This document shows, one piece after another, positions 1 through 12,711 of a stretch of 64,000 nt of DNA (positions are counted from its first letter, which is position 1; the number at the start of each line of letters is the position of its first letter). Under the pieces are notes generated by a model. The model saw nothing but the letters and a program-made list of their open reading frames with translations, was not told where the DNA came from and made no database searches. Made by a program: the position numbers and the translations under genes. Origin of the DNA: Yersinia mollaretii ATCC 43969 (lineage in GTDB: Bacteria > Pseudomonadota > Gammaproteobacteria > Enterobacterales > Enterobacteriaceae); NCBI RefSeq assembly GCF_013282725.1, contig NZ_CP054043.1, positions 2,728,001 to 2,792,000 of the forward strand. Direction: 5' to 3'.

Positions 1-18
1 AACAAGATCGTGCAATTG

Positions 19-27
19 TGTGGATAA
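19..27 (-). promoter_or_regulatory. DnaA box
   Basis: Exact match to the consensus 9-mer TTATCCACA when read on the minus strand. Its position fits the DnaA-controlled promoter of nrdAB, which should start just left of the window, but a single 9-mer can occur by chance. Confidence 0.5.
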
Positions 28-161
28 CTTGGGGGTGAATTGTTACAAAAGGCCCCAAGGCTGCGTTATTACTGGGGCTTACCTACTGCCCATCTAGGGG
101 ATAAGATTTTACTGAAAATCTTAAAAATTTGATCGTTTGCCGGTTTATTAAACATTAGAAA

Positions 162-288
162 AATCCCCTTCATCTTTCACGCCGTAGCGGTGTTGGCTAC
201 CCTAACTCACCCCAGTCACTTAGTTAGCTAAGCTCCTAGGGATTCGTTATGTTGCCGCTTTGCTACAACGCGAAATATATCGGGTATT
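162..288. repeat. ERIC element, full length 127 bp
   Basis: Begins AATCCCC and ends CGGGTATT, and is exactly 127 bp, the standard ERIC length. The central palindrome at about 211-246 carries the ERIC core (CCCAGTCACTTA ... TAAGCTCCTAGGGATTC). It is a diverged copy compared with the others in this window. It sits downstream of ubiG, in the ubiG-nrdA gap. In yersiniae ERICs are commonly co-transcribed with neighbours and fold into long RNA hairpins. Confidence 0.85.
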
Positions 289-304
289 GTTTGATTTTTA
301 TCTC

Positions 305-1045
305 TCAGACGTGAGTGCTGTTGTCTTCCCTTTGAGTATGCACCATATAATTGACATCAACATTGCGACCCAACTTGAAGTGGTCTGTTATCGGATTGTA
401 ATGTAGCCCAATAATGTGGCGTTCCCGCAATGGGGTTTGATCGACCCAGCCGATAAGTTCTGATGGGCGAATAAACTTTTTCGAATCATGGGTGCCTTTC
501 GGAACCATTTTCAGCACGTATTCAGCGCCGACCACGGCCATCAACCAAGATTTGGTATTGCGATTAATGGTTGAGAAGAAAACATGCCCACCGGGTTTGA
601 CCAATTGTGCACAGGCGCGGATCACCGAGGCAGGGTCAGGAACGTGTTCGAGCATCTCCATGCAGGTCACTACATCGTAATGTTGTGGGAACTTTTGCGC
701 ATGGCTTTCAACCGTTTCCTGCACATAATCCAGTTTGACACCCGTTTCCAGCGCATGCAGCCGCGCCACTTGTAGCGGCTCATAACCCATATCCAACCCG
801 GTGACGTGCGCGCCTTCATGTGCCATGCTTTCAGCAAGAATGCCGCCGCCGCAACCGACGTCCAGCACGTTTTTATCGAAAATGCCGCCTGAGCGCTGCA
901 AAATATAATCGAGGCGCAGGGGATTAATGCGATGGAGAGGCTTAAATTCACCTTCCCAATCCCACCAGCGGGAGGCAACCGCTTCAAATTTAGCGATTTC
1001 TTGCTCGTCGACATTATGTTGGGGAGCTGTGGTATCTGCACGCAT
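305..1045 (-). CDS. ubiG: UbiG, bifunctional ubiquinone O-methyltransferase
   Basis: This 246-residue SAM-dependent methyltransferase carries out both O-methylation steps of ubiquinone synthesis (2-polyprenyl-6-hydroxyphenol and 3-demethylubiquinol). SAM motif I, DVGCGGG, is at residues 62-68; the acidic end of the following strand is in VTGLDMG, and the conserved EMLEHVPDP follows near residue 130. The whole length aligns from memory with the 240-residue E. coli enzyme, including [16 protein letters not shown] and LHYNPIT. It is divergent from gyrA, as in E. coli. The start chosen is the ATG at 1045; its ribosome-binding site is weak. The overlapping minus-strand frame at 670-1041 is a shadow. 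Confidence 0.96.
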   Translation of the reverse strand: MRADTTAPQHNVDEQEIAKFEAVASRWWDWEGEFKPLHRINPLRLDYILQRSGGIFDKNVLDVGCGGGILAESMAHEGAHVTGLDMGYEPLQVARLHALETGVKLDYVQETVESHAQKFPQHYDVVTCMEMLEHVPDPASVIRACAQLVKPGGHVFFSTINRNTKSWLMAVVGAEYVLKMVPKGTHDSKKFIRPSELIGWVDQTPLRERHIIGLHYNPITDHFKLGRNVDVNYMVHTQREDNSTHV

Positions 1046-1140
1046 GAAGAGTTCTCACTGTTCTGTTTCTTTGCGCGGATTATACATGTTCCCCATCAAT
1101 TGGCGCACTTTTGTGTCTAAGACGTCAGCGCAATGTAGTT

Positions 1141-3892
<2,752 letters not shown>

Positions 3893-3910
3893 TGCGCTGA
3901 TGAGTGCCTA

Positions 3911-3932
3911 CGGGAGCGGTTGATTGCTCCCG
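3911..3932 (+). terminator. Hairpin after gyrA
   Basis: CGGGAGC (3911-3917) pairs perfectly with GCTCCCG (3926-3932) across an 8-base loop, 18 bases after the gyrA stop. No U-tract follows, so it may protect the mRNA 3' end or assist the stronger terminator just downstream. Confidence 0.5.
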
Positions 3933-3966
3933 TGAGCCTATCAGCCGCCGCGCAACTCGATGAAAA

Positions 3967-3996
3967 TAAAAGCCAGCCTAGGTGCTGGCTTTTTTA
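3967..3996 (+). terminator. Rho-independent terminator of gyrA
   Basis: AGCCAGC (3971-3977) pairs with GCTGGCT (3984-3990), with flanking A/T pairs and a run of T at 3991-3995. It is a textbook intrinsic terminator. It also decides the rcsC start: an open frame running through it from 3920 cannot be the normal rcsC beginning. Confidence 0.9.
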
Positions 3997-4063
3997 TGTG
4001 TTATTGGTAGTGTATTCTGTTGCTCACGCAGCCTCTCCGGCGATTGTTTTACCAGGTATCAGA

Positions 4064-6921
4064 TTGAAATATCTTTCTTCATTTCGCACGACACTGAAAA
4101 TATCCCGCTACCTGTTTCGGGTATTGGCCGTCATGTTATGGTCACTCGGCGCATTGCTGACGACGTTTTATATCCTGAACATTCTTAATGAGAAAAAATC
4201 CGATATTCGTCAGGAATATAATACCAACTTTGAGCAGGCGCAGAGTTACATCCGCCACTCCTCCGATATTATTCGCGATATCAAATACATGGCGGAAAAT
4301 AGGTTAAATCATAATTCGGCAAGCAGCGATATTGCCGCAGGCGCATTCATTAAAAACAAGACGCCACCCAAATATTATCCCCTCAATCCAGATGCAGATT
4401 GCGCTGCGCTTAACTCGAGCCGCAATTCGTCACTGAATTCGCTCAGTAACCTAATCCTCTACTGGAAAGAGAATTTCGCCGCCGCGTATGACCTTAATCG
4501 CATCTTCTTTATCGGCAGCGACACCTTGTGCATGGTGGATTTTGATATTCGTAATACGCCAATGGATCAGGAGAACCTACTTAAGTCGCTGAATGAGCAA
4601 GTGTTAAAATACCGTGATGCCAATGGTCAGGATAAAGATAGTGCGCTGTATTGGGTAGTCCCTGGTGTGCGCCCAGAGATTGGCACTTTATATGTGCTTA
4701 GCCCACTCTATGTGGGCAATAGGTTAGAAGCTTTGGTTGGTACTGAGCAAACGATTCGTCTGGAGGATTTTATCTCTTCAGGGCCACTGCCGATTGGAGT
4801 GACCTTGTTGGATCAGGATAATGAGCCGGTATTACGGCTGGCAACTGGGGAGCGTCATGCTTCGATGCTGGATAACTACCCTGACTCCCCCTCTTATTTC
4901 GGTTATGTCGATGATTATAATAGCCTTCTCCTGAAAAAGAATTTACTGCCATCGACCCTCAATATTGCTTATTCCTTGCCCGTTAGAACGATAATAGAAA
5001 CATTTAAATTATTGATCTTTAATGCGTTACTGCTGAACATCCTCTCTGCGGTGGTGATATTTACCTTGGCCTGGTTGTTTGAACGAAAAATGTTCCACCC
5101 GGCTGAAGATAATGCCCTGAGACTGGAAGAGCATGAGCAGTTCAACCGCAAAATTGTCGCCTCTGCGCCAGTGGGCATCTCCATCCTGCGCATCAGTGAT
5201 GGGACCAATATCCTCAGTAACGAACTAGCACATAACTATATTAATTTGCTGACGAATGAAGACCGCGAGCGCATTACACGCATTATCTGTGAGCAACAGG
5301 CGAACTTTGTCGATGTGATGACCAGTAATAATAATAATCTGCAAATTAGCTTTGTTCACTCTCGTTACCGTAATGAAGATGTGGCTATTTGCGTGCTGGT
5401 GGATGTCAGCTCGCGGGTGAAAATGGAGGAGTCTCTGCAAGAGATGGCCGCCGCAGCGGAGCAGGCCAGCCAATCAAAATCGATGTTTTTGGCCACCGTC
5501 AGCCATGAGCTGCGCACTCCTCTGTATGGGATTATTGGTAACCTCGATCTATTGCAAACCAAAGAGTTGCCCCAAGGTGTTGACCGCTTAGTGACGGCGA
5601 TGAACAACTCGTCTGGGTTATTACTCAAAATTATCAGTGACATACTCGATTTTTCTAAAATCGAATCTGAACAACTGAAAATTGAGCCAAGTGAGTTCTC
5701 TACCGTGGAGGTGATCACGCATATCTCCGCGAACTATCTGCCGCTGGTGGTTAAAAAACGGTTAGGTCTGTACTGCTTTATTGAGCCAAATGTCCCGCGA
5801 GTGATGATGGGAGACTCAGTTCGCCTGCAACAAGTGATCTCTAATTTATTGAATAATGCTATTAAATTCACCGATACCGGCTGCATCATCTTGCAAGTTC
5901 GGGTTCGTGGCGACTATCTAGAGTTCCGAGTTCGCGATACCGGTGTCGGCATTAATTCACGTGAGATAAACCAGCTCTTTGATCCTTTCTTCCAGATAGG
6001 CACGGGTGTGCAGCGCCATTTTCAGGGAACGGGTTTAGGTTTGGCTATCTGCGAGAAGTTGGTCAACCTGATGGACGGGGATGTTGAGGTGATCTCTGAG
6101 CTGGGGATGGGCAGTATTTTTGCTATCCGCATTCCACTCTATCTGGCCGAAAACAGGCATGAAGCCAATAATACTGTGCTGCCACAAAGCGATCGCTGGC
6201 AGGGAAAAACGCTGTGGTTGGATATTCGCAATGCACGTCTGGAGCGCTATTTACTTGATCTTCTGGGGAATTTTGGTGCCACTGCTCGGCGTTATACCCT
6301 CGATCAGCCTCTGCATGATCAAGTGCTGATTTGTGATTATTTGCCACAAATCAGTGCGCCGCTATCGACTTGGATCCAACTCTCGATCGAACATATCGGT
6401 TTGCCGCATGAAACATGCCCAGGTTATTGGTTGTTGAGTACATCGACTCTGCTAGAGATTATCCCGCTATTGGATCGGATATTGCTGGAGCCTCCGTCGG
6501 TGGCCGACAATACGCCATTACAGCTACCTGCACCGAAAGCCAATCAGGATGATAATGCTGACATGCAAATTCTGGTTGTGGATGACCATCCGATCAACCG
6601 CCGACTATTGGCTGATCAGCTTAGCGCGTTGGGTTATCAGGTGATAACGGCAAACGATGGACTGGATGCTCTGGCGGTGTTGAGTGCCAATAATGTCGAT
6701 ATCGTGCTGACCGACGTCAATATGCCAAACATGGATGGCTATCGTTTAACTCAGCGTTTACGGCAGTTGAATCATCACTTCCCGGTCATTGGCGTGACCG
6801 CGAATGCACTGGCTGAAAGCAAGCAGCGCTGTATTGAGGCAGGGATGGATAACTGTTTATCTAAGCCAGTCACATTGGATACATTGCGGCAGATGTTGCG
6901 GTATTACAGTGATAAGGTGCG

Positions 6922-6937
<16 letters not shown>
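4064..6937 (+). CDS. rcsC: RcsC, hybrid sensor kinase of the Rcs phosphorelay
   Basis: An inner-membrane hybrid histidine kinase that autophosphorylates, passes phosphate to its own receiver, then to RcsD and RcsB, in response to envelope stress. The frame is open from 3920, but 3920-4063 runs through the gyrA terminator. The TTG at 4064 begins (M)KYLSSFRTTLK, matching the start of E. coli RcsC, so 957 residues are proposed (949 in E. coli). Transmembrane segments are near residues 18-40 and about 315-335; the kinase H-box SHELRTPLYG has His481; N- and G-boxes follow (NLLNNAIKF, GTGLGLAIC). The C-terminal receiver has DDHPINRRLLADQ and phospho-acceptor Asp884 in LTDVNMPNMDG. The final residues TLRH and the stop come from ERIC-like sequence. 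It converges on rcsB. Confidence 0.95.
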
Positions 6938-7374
<437 letters not shown>

Positions 7375-7414
7375 GAGGCGATTAATTAATAATCTGAATG
7401 GGTGGGAGAGGAAA

Positions 7415-7447
7415 TAAATAAACCCGGTGCTGCTGAGCAATACCGGG
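7415..7447 (-). terminator. Rho-independent terminator of rcsDB
   Basis: On the minus strand CCCGGT (7447-7442) pairs with ACCGGG (7428-7423) and is followed by TTTATTTATTT. It lies 11 bases after the rcsB stop. Confidence 0.8.
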
Positions 7448-7458
7448 CTTGGAAACGA

Positions 7459-8115
7459 CTATTCTTCTTCTTTATTGACCTGACTGATAGTGACAGAAGA
7501 GAGGTAGTTCAGTAGGGCGATATCATTATCCACGCCCAGTTTCAGCATCGCCGACTTCTTCTGGCTGCTGATCGTTTTAATGCTGCGATTAAGTTTTCTG
7601 GCGATCTCTGTCACCAAGAAACCTTCAGCAAATAACCGCAAAACTTCACTCTCTTTCGGTGACAAACGCTTATCACCGTAACCATTGGCACTGATTTTTT
7701 CCAGCAATTTAGCGACACTTTCAGGGGTGAATTTCTTCCCTTTTTGTAATGCAGCCAATGCCTTAGGCAGGTCGGCTGGTGCGCCTTGCTTTAAGACGAT
7801 CCCGTCAATATCCAAGTCCAAAACAGAACTGAGAATAGCCGGGTTATTATTCATTGTTAGAACAATTATGGCTAAGTCAGGGTAATGACGTTTTATATAT
7901 TTTATCAGCGTGATGCCATCACCATACTTGTCTCCCGGCATAGAGAGGTCAGTAATTAGCACGTTGGCATCTAGTTTAGACAAATTATTAATAAGCGAGG
8001 TTGAGTCTTCAAATTCCCCAACAACGTTTACCCATTCAATTTGTTCAAGCGATTTTCTGATGCCAAACAAAACAATTGGATGGTCATCAGCAATAATTAC
8101 ATTAAGGTTGTTCAT
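7459..8115 (-). CDS. rcsB: RcsB, response regulator of the Rcs phosphorelay
   Basis: A 218-residue NarL/FixJ-type response regulator (216 in E. coli) that receives phosphate from RcsD and binds DNA as a homodimer or with partners such as RcsA, controlling capsule, flagella and biofilm genes. The receiver domain shows the acidic pocket at Asp10-Asp11, phospho-acceptor Asp56 in ITDLSMPG, and Lys near residue 109. The LuxR-type helix-turn-helix is in the last third (LSPKESEVLRLFAEGFLVTEIA). It starts two bases after the rcsD stop, so the two genes form one transcription unit, and it has its own terminator. Confidence 0.97.
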   Translation of the reverse strand: MNNLNVIIADDHPIVLFGIRKSLEQIEWVNVVGEFEDSTSLINNLSKLDANVLITDLSMPGDKYGDGITLIKYIKRHYPDLAIIVLTMNNNPAILSSVLDLDIDGIVLKQGAPADLPKALAALQKGKKFTPESVAKLLEKISANGYGDKRLSPKESEVLRLFAEGFLVTEIARKLNRSIKTISSQKKSAMLKLGVDNDIALLNYLSSVTISQVNKEEE

Positions 8116-8117
8116 GG

Positions 8118-10811
8118 TTATGGGTTACCTTGCTGCAGCAGTCTGGTGACGAAAGAATCAATTTGACTGATGCTATTTTCGATCTTCAACCGATCGCCAT
8201 TTGCGATATGCTGTTCTAATGTTTCACAAAGCTGCTTGCCGAGCACCAGGTTCAACATAGCAAATACGCCTTTCAATCGATGTGCAGTCTGCGAAAGCGA
8301 TATGAAATCACGTTGCTGAAGTTCAGTATACAGTTTCTTCAGATCTATCGGTACTGTCTCAACGAATAACGAATAATAGTCGCTGGATTTGAGTTGTTGT
8401 TCATAGGTACTTATATCATCTTCGGCAATAGATTCAGACTCTTCTTTTGATTCATCTGATAAGATCCGTTGTTCAATTAATAATAGTATCGCGTCAATAA
8501 CGGCACTGCCTAAATTGTAATTTACCCGGATATAGTTACCCTGCAATTGTTGTAATCCCACCTCGTCTGAAGTCAATAATAAGGTAAAATTATCATAGTG
8601 TTGAGGATTATCAGTTAACGTAACGTCGTAATCTCGGCCCGGTAGGCGATCATCGGCAATAATGCAGTTTGCACCGAATGAACCTAGCAATGTCGTGATG
8701 ATTGAACGTACTTCTTCCGAGGTTATATCTAATAAAGCGGTCACTCCATCTAATAATTTTTCTTGCTCTTCTTGTTGCTCATTTTCGATAGCCATAGTTA
8801 CACGGATAGTATAACGAGTACCTATATCGATTTTGCTACGAATCTCTAATTGGCCATTTAATTTTCTACATAATTGGTTACATAAAAAGAAGGTTAACCC
8901 TGATCCGTGATTGTATCTGTCGGCCAATGTTTGACTGAGGAAAGGATAATTAAGATTACTGATCTCTTCATCCGATATACCGACACCGGTATCGGTTATC
9001 TGAATAATGAGTTGTTCTGGATGGCCCGGCTCGTGGTCAACGTTGAGTGTGATTTTGCCGTAATCCGTTGTGACGATGGAATAGTGCAGTAGCAGCGAAA
9101 GTATTTTACGTAATACATTTTCATCACCTGTGTAATTTTGATCAATATCGGCACGGTAGTGATTAAACAGAGTTAAACCTTTCTGATTAATGGCGGGTAG
9201 AACCTCCAACAGCAGCGCATCGATTAATGCCGACAGTGAGAAGTGGCGCTGCTCTGGCTGCCAATCTTGTGTTTCCAGACGGGTGAGTAGGGTGATGTTC
9301 TCAATCAGTTCAATAATGGCATCTGATTGCTTAATCACTTTCGCTGTCAGATCTTGTTGCTGTTGCAAGTCAGTTGCGTTCTGTAACTCATGGGCAAGTT
9401 GATTCAGAGTGTTGACGGGTTGATTCAGCTCAATCCCCAGATTGTGCAGCATCAGTTTACGTGCTTGCAGGCTCTTGTCGTATTCACGCCTTGCCTGCTG
9501 CAACTTTTTATTCACCAACACTTCTTTATCCTGATCATGGAGCAGGAAGAGGTAGGTTTCAGGTGAAATTTGGCTGCGGAACATGCGAATTTCGTACACT
9601 TCATTATTCACCGTGCCTTGAATCACCCCGTGATGCTGCTCCGCCATATGCGCAATTTTCTGCATATTCAGGTGTGGCATCAGGTTATCGGCAATCTGGT
9701 TGCTGGCGACGACCGTGTTATTGCTGAAGTTATAGACCAACAACCCTTGGGGTAGGTTAGTCATAATTTCCTGACTCAGCGATTTCTGCGCTTCTAACTT
9801 TTCGACCACATCAGCACTGGGGTGGACGTATTGGCGACGAACGAAATAGATGCCTAGCACCGCAAGTACCAGCAGCAAGATATTGCTAACAATCAGCCAG
9901 AAATTATTTCTCAGAAAATCAATTGCTAACAGGTTAATCGGGACACGATAGACAATTTTTAATGTGGCGTTCGCTAAGGGTGCGGAGAACTCAACCCAGT
10001 AGCCATTGAGTGTCACACTGGCGGCGACGACATCTTCCGGGGCCATACCTTCATTAATCGGTGTTCTATCTTTTTGCAGCAAGAAGTTAGAGCGTGCCAT
10101 GTTCGGCGGGATTAAGTCATTAATCGGTAAATCAAATGCGATGACCGTCGCCAGATGTCCGGGATGGTTAAAGGTGGTTCTCAGGGTGAAATAGTAGGCG
10201 TTTTGGAAACGTAATTTGCGCAGTGGCGAGAAACTCTCGCGCTCATCCAAGGTATTGGCCTGTTGCAGCATCTCTGCACGTCGGGATTCTGCCGCGACAG
10301 TCAGGTAGCTCTCTTTGAAACGTGAAGTGACCTCTTTCAGAGCCTGAGTGGTGATCAGTGTCAGGCTATTATCCTGACCGTTCAGATAATACATCGAGTA
10401 GGTATCATTCTGTGACCCCCAATGGCTATCAAGATAGTCAGACATCTGCAATGCCATTGCTAAGGTTGCTGACTCGTGATTGCCAAAAATGACCGTATCC
10501 GTCTTTCTACGCGGCTTCTCAATGTAGTAAATATCAGGGCGTAGACGCACTTCTTGCGCGGAGAGAATCACTTTCTCCGCGAGATCTGGGCTATTCGCTA
10601 AATCATAGAGTTGGTAAGTGTGATAGCGATAATCATCGATACGTTGTTGCAAGCCGCTGGCGATATAGGTCAATGCATGTTTTTTTTCTGTTAGATAAGC
10701 ATTGGTATAGTTGTAGCCATACAGCCCGATGGTGATGAGCAGTAAGACGATAAACAGCCAGAAGCAGCGGGTAATTTTAGCTGGACTGGTAGATAACGAG
10801 TTATTTTGCAT
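8118..10811 (-). CDS. rcsD: RcsD, phosphotransfer protein of the Rcs phosphorelay
   Basis: An inner-membrane histidine-phosphotransfer intermediate between RcsC and RcsB. The frame is open from 10934, but the ATG at 10811 gives MQNNSLSTSPAKITRCFW followed at once by a transmembrane segment, as in E. coli; the upstream part overlaps the end of the MFS gene. That gives 897 residues (890 in E. coli). Visible are TM1 near residues 16-36, a periplasmic sensor part with YYLNGQDNSL and DLPINDLIPP, TM2 near 300-320, a degenerate kinase-like region, and a C-terminal HPt domain with the phospho-accepting His844 in QTAHRLKGVFAML. The gene is intact, unlike the frameshifted Y. pestis allele known from the literature. 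Confidence 0.95.
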   Translation of the reverse strand: MQNNSLSTSPAKITRCFWLFIVLLLITIGLYGYNYTNAYLTEKKHALTYIASGLQQRIDDYRYHTYQLYDLANSPDLAEKVILSAQEVRLRPDIYYIEKPRRKTDTVIFGNHESATLAMALQMSDYLDSHWGSQNDTYSMYYLNGQDNSLTLITTQALKEVTSRFKESYLTVAAESRRAEMLQQANTLDERESFSPLRKLRFQNAYYFTLRTTFNHPGHLATVIAFDLPINDLIPPNMARSNFLLQKDRTPINEGMAPEDVVAASVTLNGYWVEFSAPLANATLKIVYRVPINLLAIDFLRNNFWLIVSNILLLVLAVLGIYFVRRQYVHPSADVVEKLEAQKSLSQEIMTNLPQGLLVYNFSNNTVVASNQIADNLMPHLNMQKIAHMAEQHHGVIQGTVNNEVYEIRMFRSQISPETYLFLLHDQDKEVLVNKKLQQARREYDKSLQARKLMLHNLGIELNQPVNTLNQLAHELQNATDLQQQQDLTAKVIKQSDAIIELIENITLLTRLETQDWQPEQRHFSLSALIDALLLEVLPAINQKGLTLFNHYRADIDQNYTGDENVLRKILSLLLHYSIVTTDYGKITLNVDHEPGHPEQLIIQITDTGVGISDEEISNLNYPFLSQTLADRYNHGSGLTFFLCNQLCRKLNGQLEIRSKIDIGTRYTIRVTMAIENEQQEEQEKLLDGVTALLDITSEEVRSIITTLLGSFGANCIIADDRLPGRDYDVTLTDNPQHYDNFTLLLTSDEVGLQQLQGNYIRVNYNLGSAVIDAILLLIEQRILSDESKEESESIAEDDISTYEQQLKSSDYYSLFVETVPIDLKKLYTELQQRDFISLSQTAHRLKGVFAMLNLVLGKQLCETLEQHIANGDRLKIENSISQIDSFVTRLLQQGNP

Positions 10812-10833
10812 AAAAAGACGGCATATTCCTGGG

Positions 10834-12003
10834 TTAACGCGTGACGGCTCTGGCGCTGGCGGTGACGGCCAGTAACAGCAGCGCGACGCAGCCAAAAGCG
10901 ACCGATAAATTACTGAGTTGTGCGACGAAACCAATGGCCGCAGGGCCAGCCAGAATTCCGGCGTAACCGATGGTAGTAATGGATGCCACCGCCAGATTGG
11001 CGGGCATCACGGTTTGGTTGCCAGCGGCGGTGAACAGAATCGGTACCACATTTGATGCACCTAGCCCCACCAGCATAAAACCCATAATAGCGGCAATGGA
11101 GCTATCAACACTGATCGCGATAACAATCCCCATCGCGGCGCACAGACTGCCGCCTAATACTACCTTGTATCGGCCCAAGGCGTTGACAATCCGATCACCA
11201 TTTAAGCGGCCCAGCGTCATGGCGATTGCAAATACGGCATAGCCCATTCCCGCTTGTGAAGGTTCCATGCCTCGCAGTGAGGTCAGGAAGAGCGCGCTCC
11301 AGTCAAGCATTGAGCCTTCGGCGAGAAACATCACAAAACATAAAAAACCGATGAACATGACCCAACCACGCGGCCAAACAAATAGCGGGCCATCATGAGG
11401 CTCACCGCTGCCCTGTAACAGGTTTTTATTGGCAGTCAGCAGTAGGATTATCATTAATACTACCGTCGCGATAATCGCCATCAGCGGTGTAAGGCCGAGC
11501 CACAGTAAGGCGCTCACACCACCCGCACCGGCAATCCCGCCGACACTGAACAGCCCGTGGAAACCGGACATCATGGCACGGCCACTGGCTTTTTCAACAA
11601 TGACGGCCTGAATATTCATCGCGACATCGATTATGCCCATGGCTGCACCGAAAACGAGTAGCGCGAGGGCCATGGTCAGCGGGGTATTCATCAGCACCAG
11701 CAGCGGGAGGTCGAGACACAATATTGCGCCCGCCAGTAAAATCACTGCCCGGCAACCCCATTTTGCCGTGAGGATGCCGGTCAGGGGCATCGCCATCATT
11801 GAGCCGATACCAATGCACAACAGCAGTAAGCCCAGTGAAGCATCATTAAGACCAATACGTTCCTTGGCAAAAGGTACCAGAGGAGCCCAAGCGGCCATGC
11901 CCAATCCGGCGATAAAGAAAGCCAGTCGGGTCGAGACTTGTTGTGCAACGCCGGGTTGCTTGAGGGGTTGGCCTAGGGTTTGTTGACGTATTTCGGTGTT
12001 CAT
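10834..12003 (-). CDS. Major facilitator superfamily transporter, YbjJ-like
   Basis: A 389-residue integral membrane protein with about 12 hydrophobic segments. After a polar N-terminal tail of about 25 residues comes AFFIAGLGMAAWAPLVPFAK, typical of the YbjJ/fucose-permease-like branch of MFS; GRLNGDRIVNALGRYKVV in the second half resembles the MFS loop motif. The substrate cannot be read from sequence. The stop lies 22 bases before the rcsD start on the same strand, so it may be transcribed into rcsDB. Upstream is a long non-coding region shared with the divergent bapA gene. Confidence 0.8.
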   Translation of the reverse strand: MNTEIRQQTLGQPLKQPGVAQQVSTRLAFFIAGLGMAAWAPLVPFAKERIGLNDASLGLLLLCIGIGSMMAMPLTGILTAKWGCRAVILLAGAILCLDLPLLVLMNTPLTMALALLVFGAAMGIIDVAMNIQAVIVEKASGRAMMSGFHGLFSVGGIAGAGGVSALLWLGLTPLMAIIATVVLMIILLLTANKNLLQGSGEPHDGPLFVWPRGWVMFIGFLCFVMFLAEGSMLDWSALFLTSLRGMEPSQAGMGYAVFAIAMTLGRLNGDRIVNALGRYKVVLGGSLCAAMGIVIAISVDSSIAAIMGFMLVGLGASNVVPILFTAAGNQTVMPANLAVASITTIGYAGILAGPAAIGFVAQLSNLSVAFGCVALLLLAVTASARAVTR

Positions 12004-12711
12004 GAGGTATTAGCGTCTGTGATTAATATGAACGATCAATATAGACAGACGTTTCTATCACAAAGCGAAATGCGGGTCGAAGGGATTTATCTGATTAGCA
12101 GAATAATTGGCGGCCTAATTCAACATCTCGCCTCCTCTAATGTTGCTTTAGATTGAAAATTGTACAGGTGATAATTCAAGCTAGAATCATTCAGAAGCCT
12201 AAAGTATGCTGAGGCAATGTCGCCTAATGTTACTGAATTGTAACTCCAAATCATTAGTTTTAATTAAGTCTAGGGTTGTTGGGTGAATGTGGCTGTTTTG
12301 ATGAGCGCACTCAGTGATACTGGGTACTGAAACGATTAATTAATCTATTTATCAGTTTATTATCAACTTGGCATTTTGTTGTATCCTTCGCTTTTAATCG
12401 GCACTTTCTCATTTGTATCCTTAATGTTTGTAACTTAAATGAAAAATTTTATTGTACAGTTTTTAAAATATCTACTTATATGTAAGTAGTGATTCGCCAA
12501 TGTATTGTTCGAGATCACATTAAAAAATAAATATAAAAATTGAATGTATTGAAAGCGCTGATCCCTTTGCGGTTGTTAACCACACCAGAAACAAGCTTAA
12601 ACCCTCTTTTGTGAGGCGTTTATTTACCCTCCTGCGTCCGACTTATCGGGAATCCTCCCCCGGTCTGTTCTTACGTGGAGACAGTGACTTGCTTGATTTT
12701 TGAGGTTAACC
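12004..12711. promoter_or_regulatory. 708-bp AT-rich divergent regulatory region of bapA and the MFS gene
   Basis: No credible gene was seen in about 700 bases. The segment is clearly more AT-rich than its flanks, a common sign of silencing by H-NS-like proteins, though that is inference. A perfect 7-bp dyad CTACTTA-TATG-TAAGTAG is at 12472-12489, just after TTGTAC (about 12453), a weak -35 candidate. A short dyad GGTTGTTAACC is near 12572 and a CCTC/GAGG hairpin at 12603-12616. A GAGG Shine-Dalgarno at 12702-12705 precedes the bapA ATG. Confidence 0.5.
12472..12489. promoter_or_regulatory. Dyad upstream of bapA
   Basis: CTACTTA and TAAGTAG are perfect inverted arms around TATG. It could be an operator or part of a promoter; no known regulator consensus was recognised. 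Confidence 0.35.

Larger units (their letters stand above)
1..304. promoter_or_regulatory. ubiG-nrdA side intergenic region
   Basis: No gene is visible in this stretch. It lies downstream of ubiG. In E. coli the next gene on the ubiG side that would read leftward here is nrdA, so this is probably the nrdAB upstream region; that is inference, because the gene itself is outside the window. A perfect DnaA box (TTATCCACA on the minus strand) lies at 19-27, and E. coli nrdAB is known to be controlled by DnaA. The right half is filled by an ERIC element listed separately. Confidence 0.55.

Noticed and set aside
3920..4063. N-terminal extension of rcsC that looks like a signal peptide (CWLFYVLLVVYSVAHAASP)
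   Set aside because: It is encoded across the gyrA intrinsic terminator and is absent from RcsC of E. coli; the hydrophobic run comes from the terminator hairpin and T-tract.
12500..12711. Cyclic di-GMP (GEMM) riboswitch in the bapA leader
   Set aside because: The conserved GEMM core was not found, only short hairpins.
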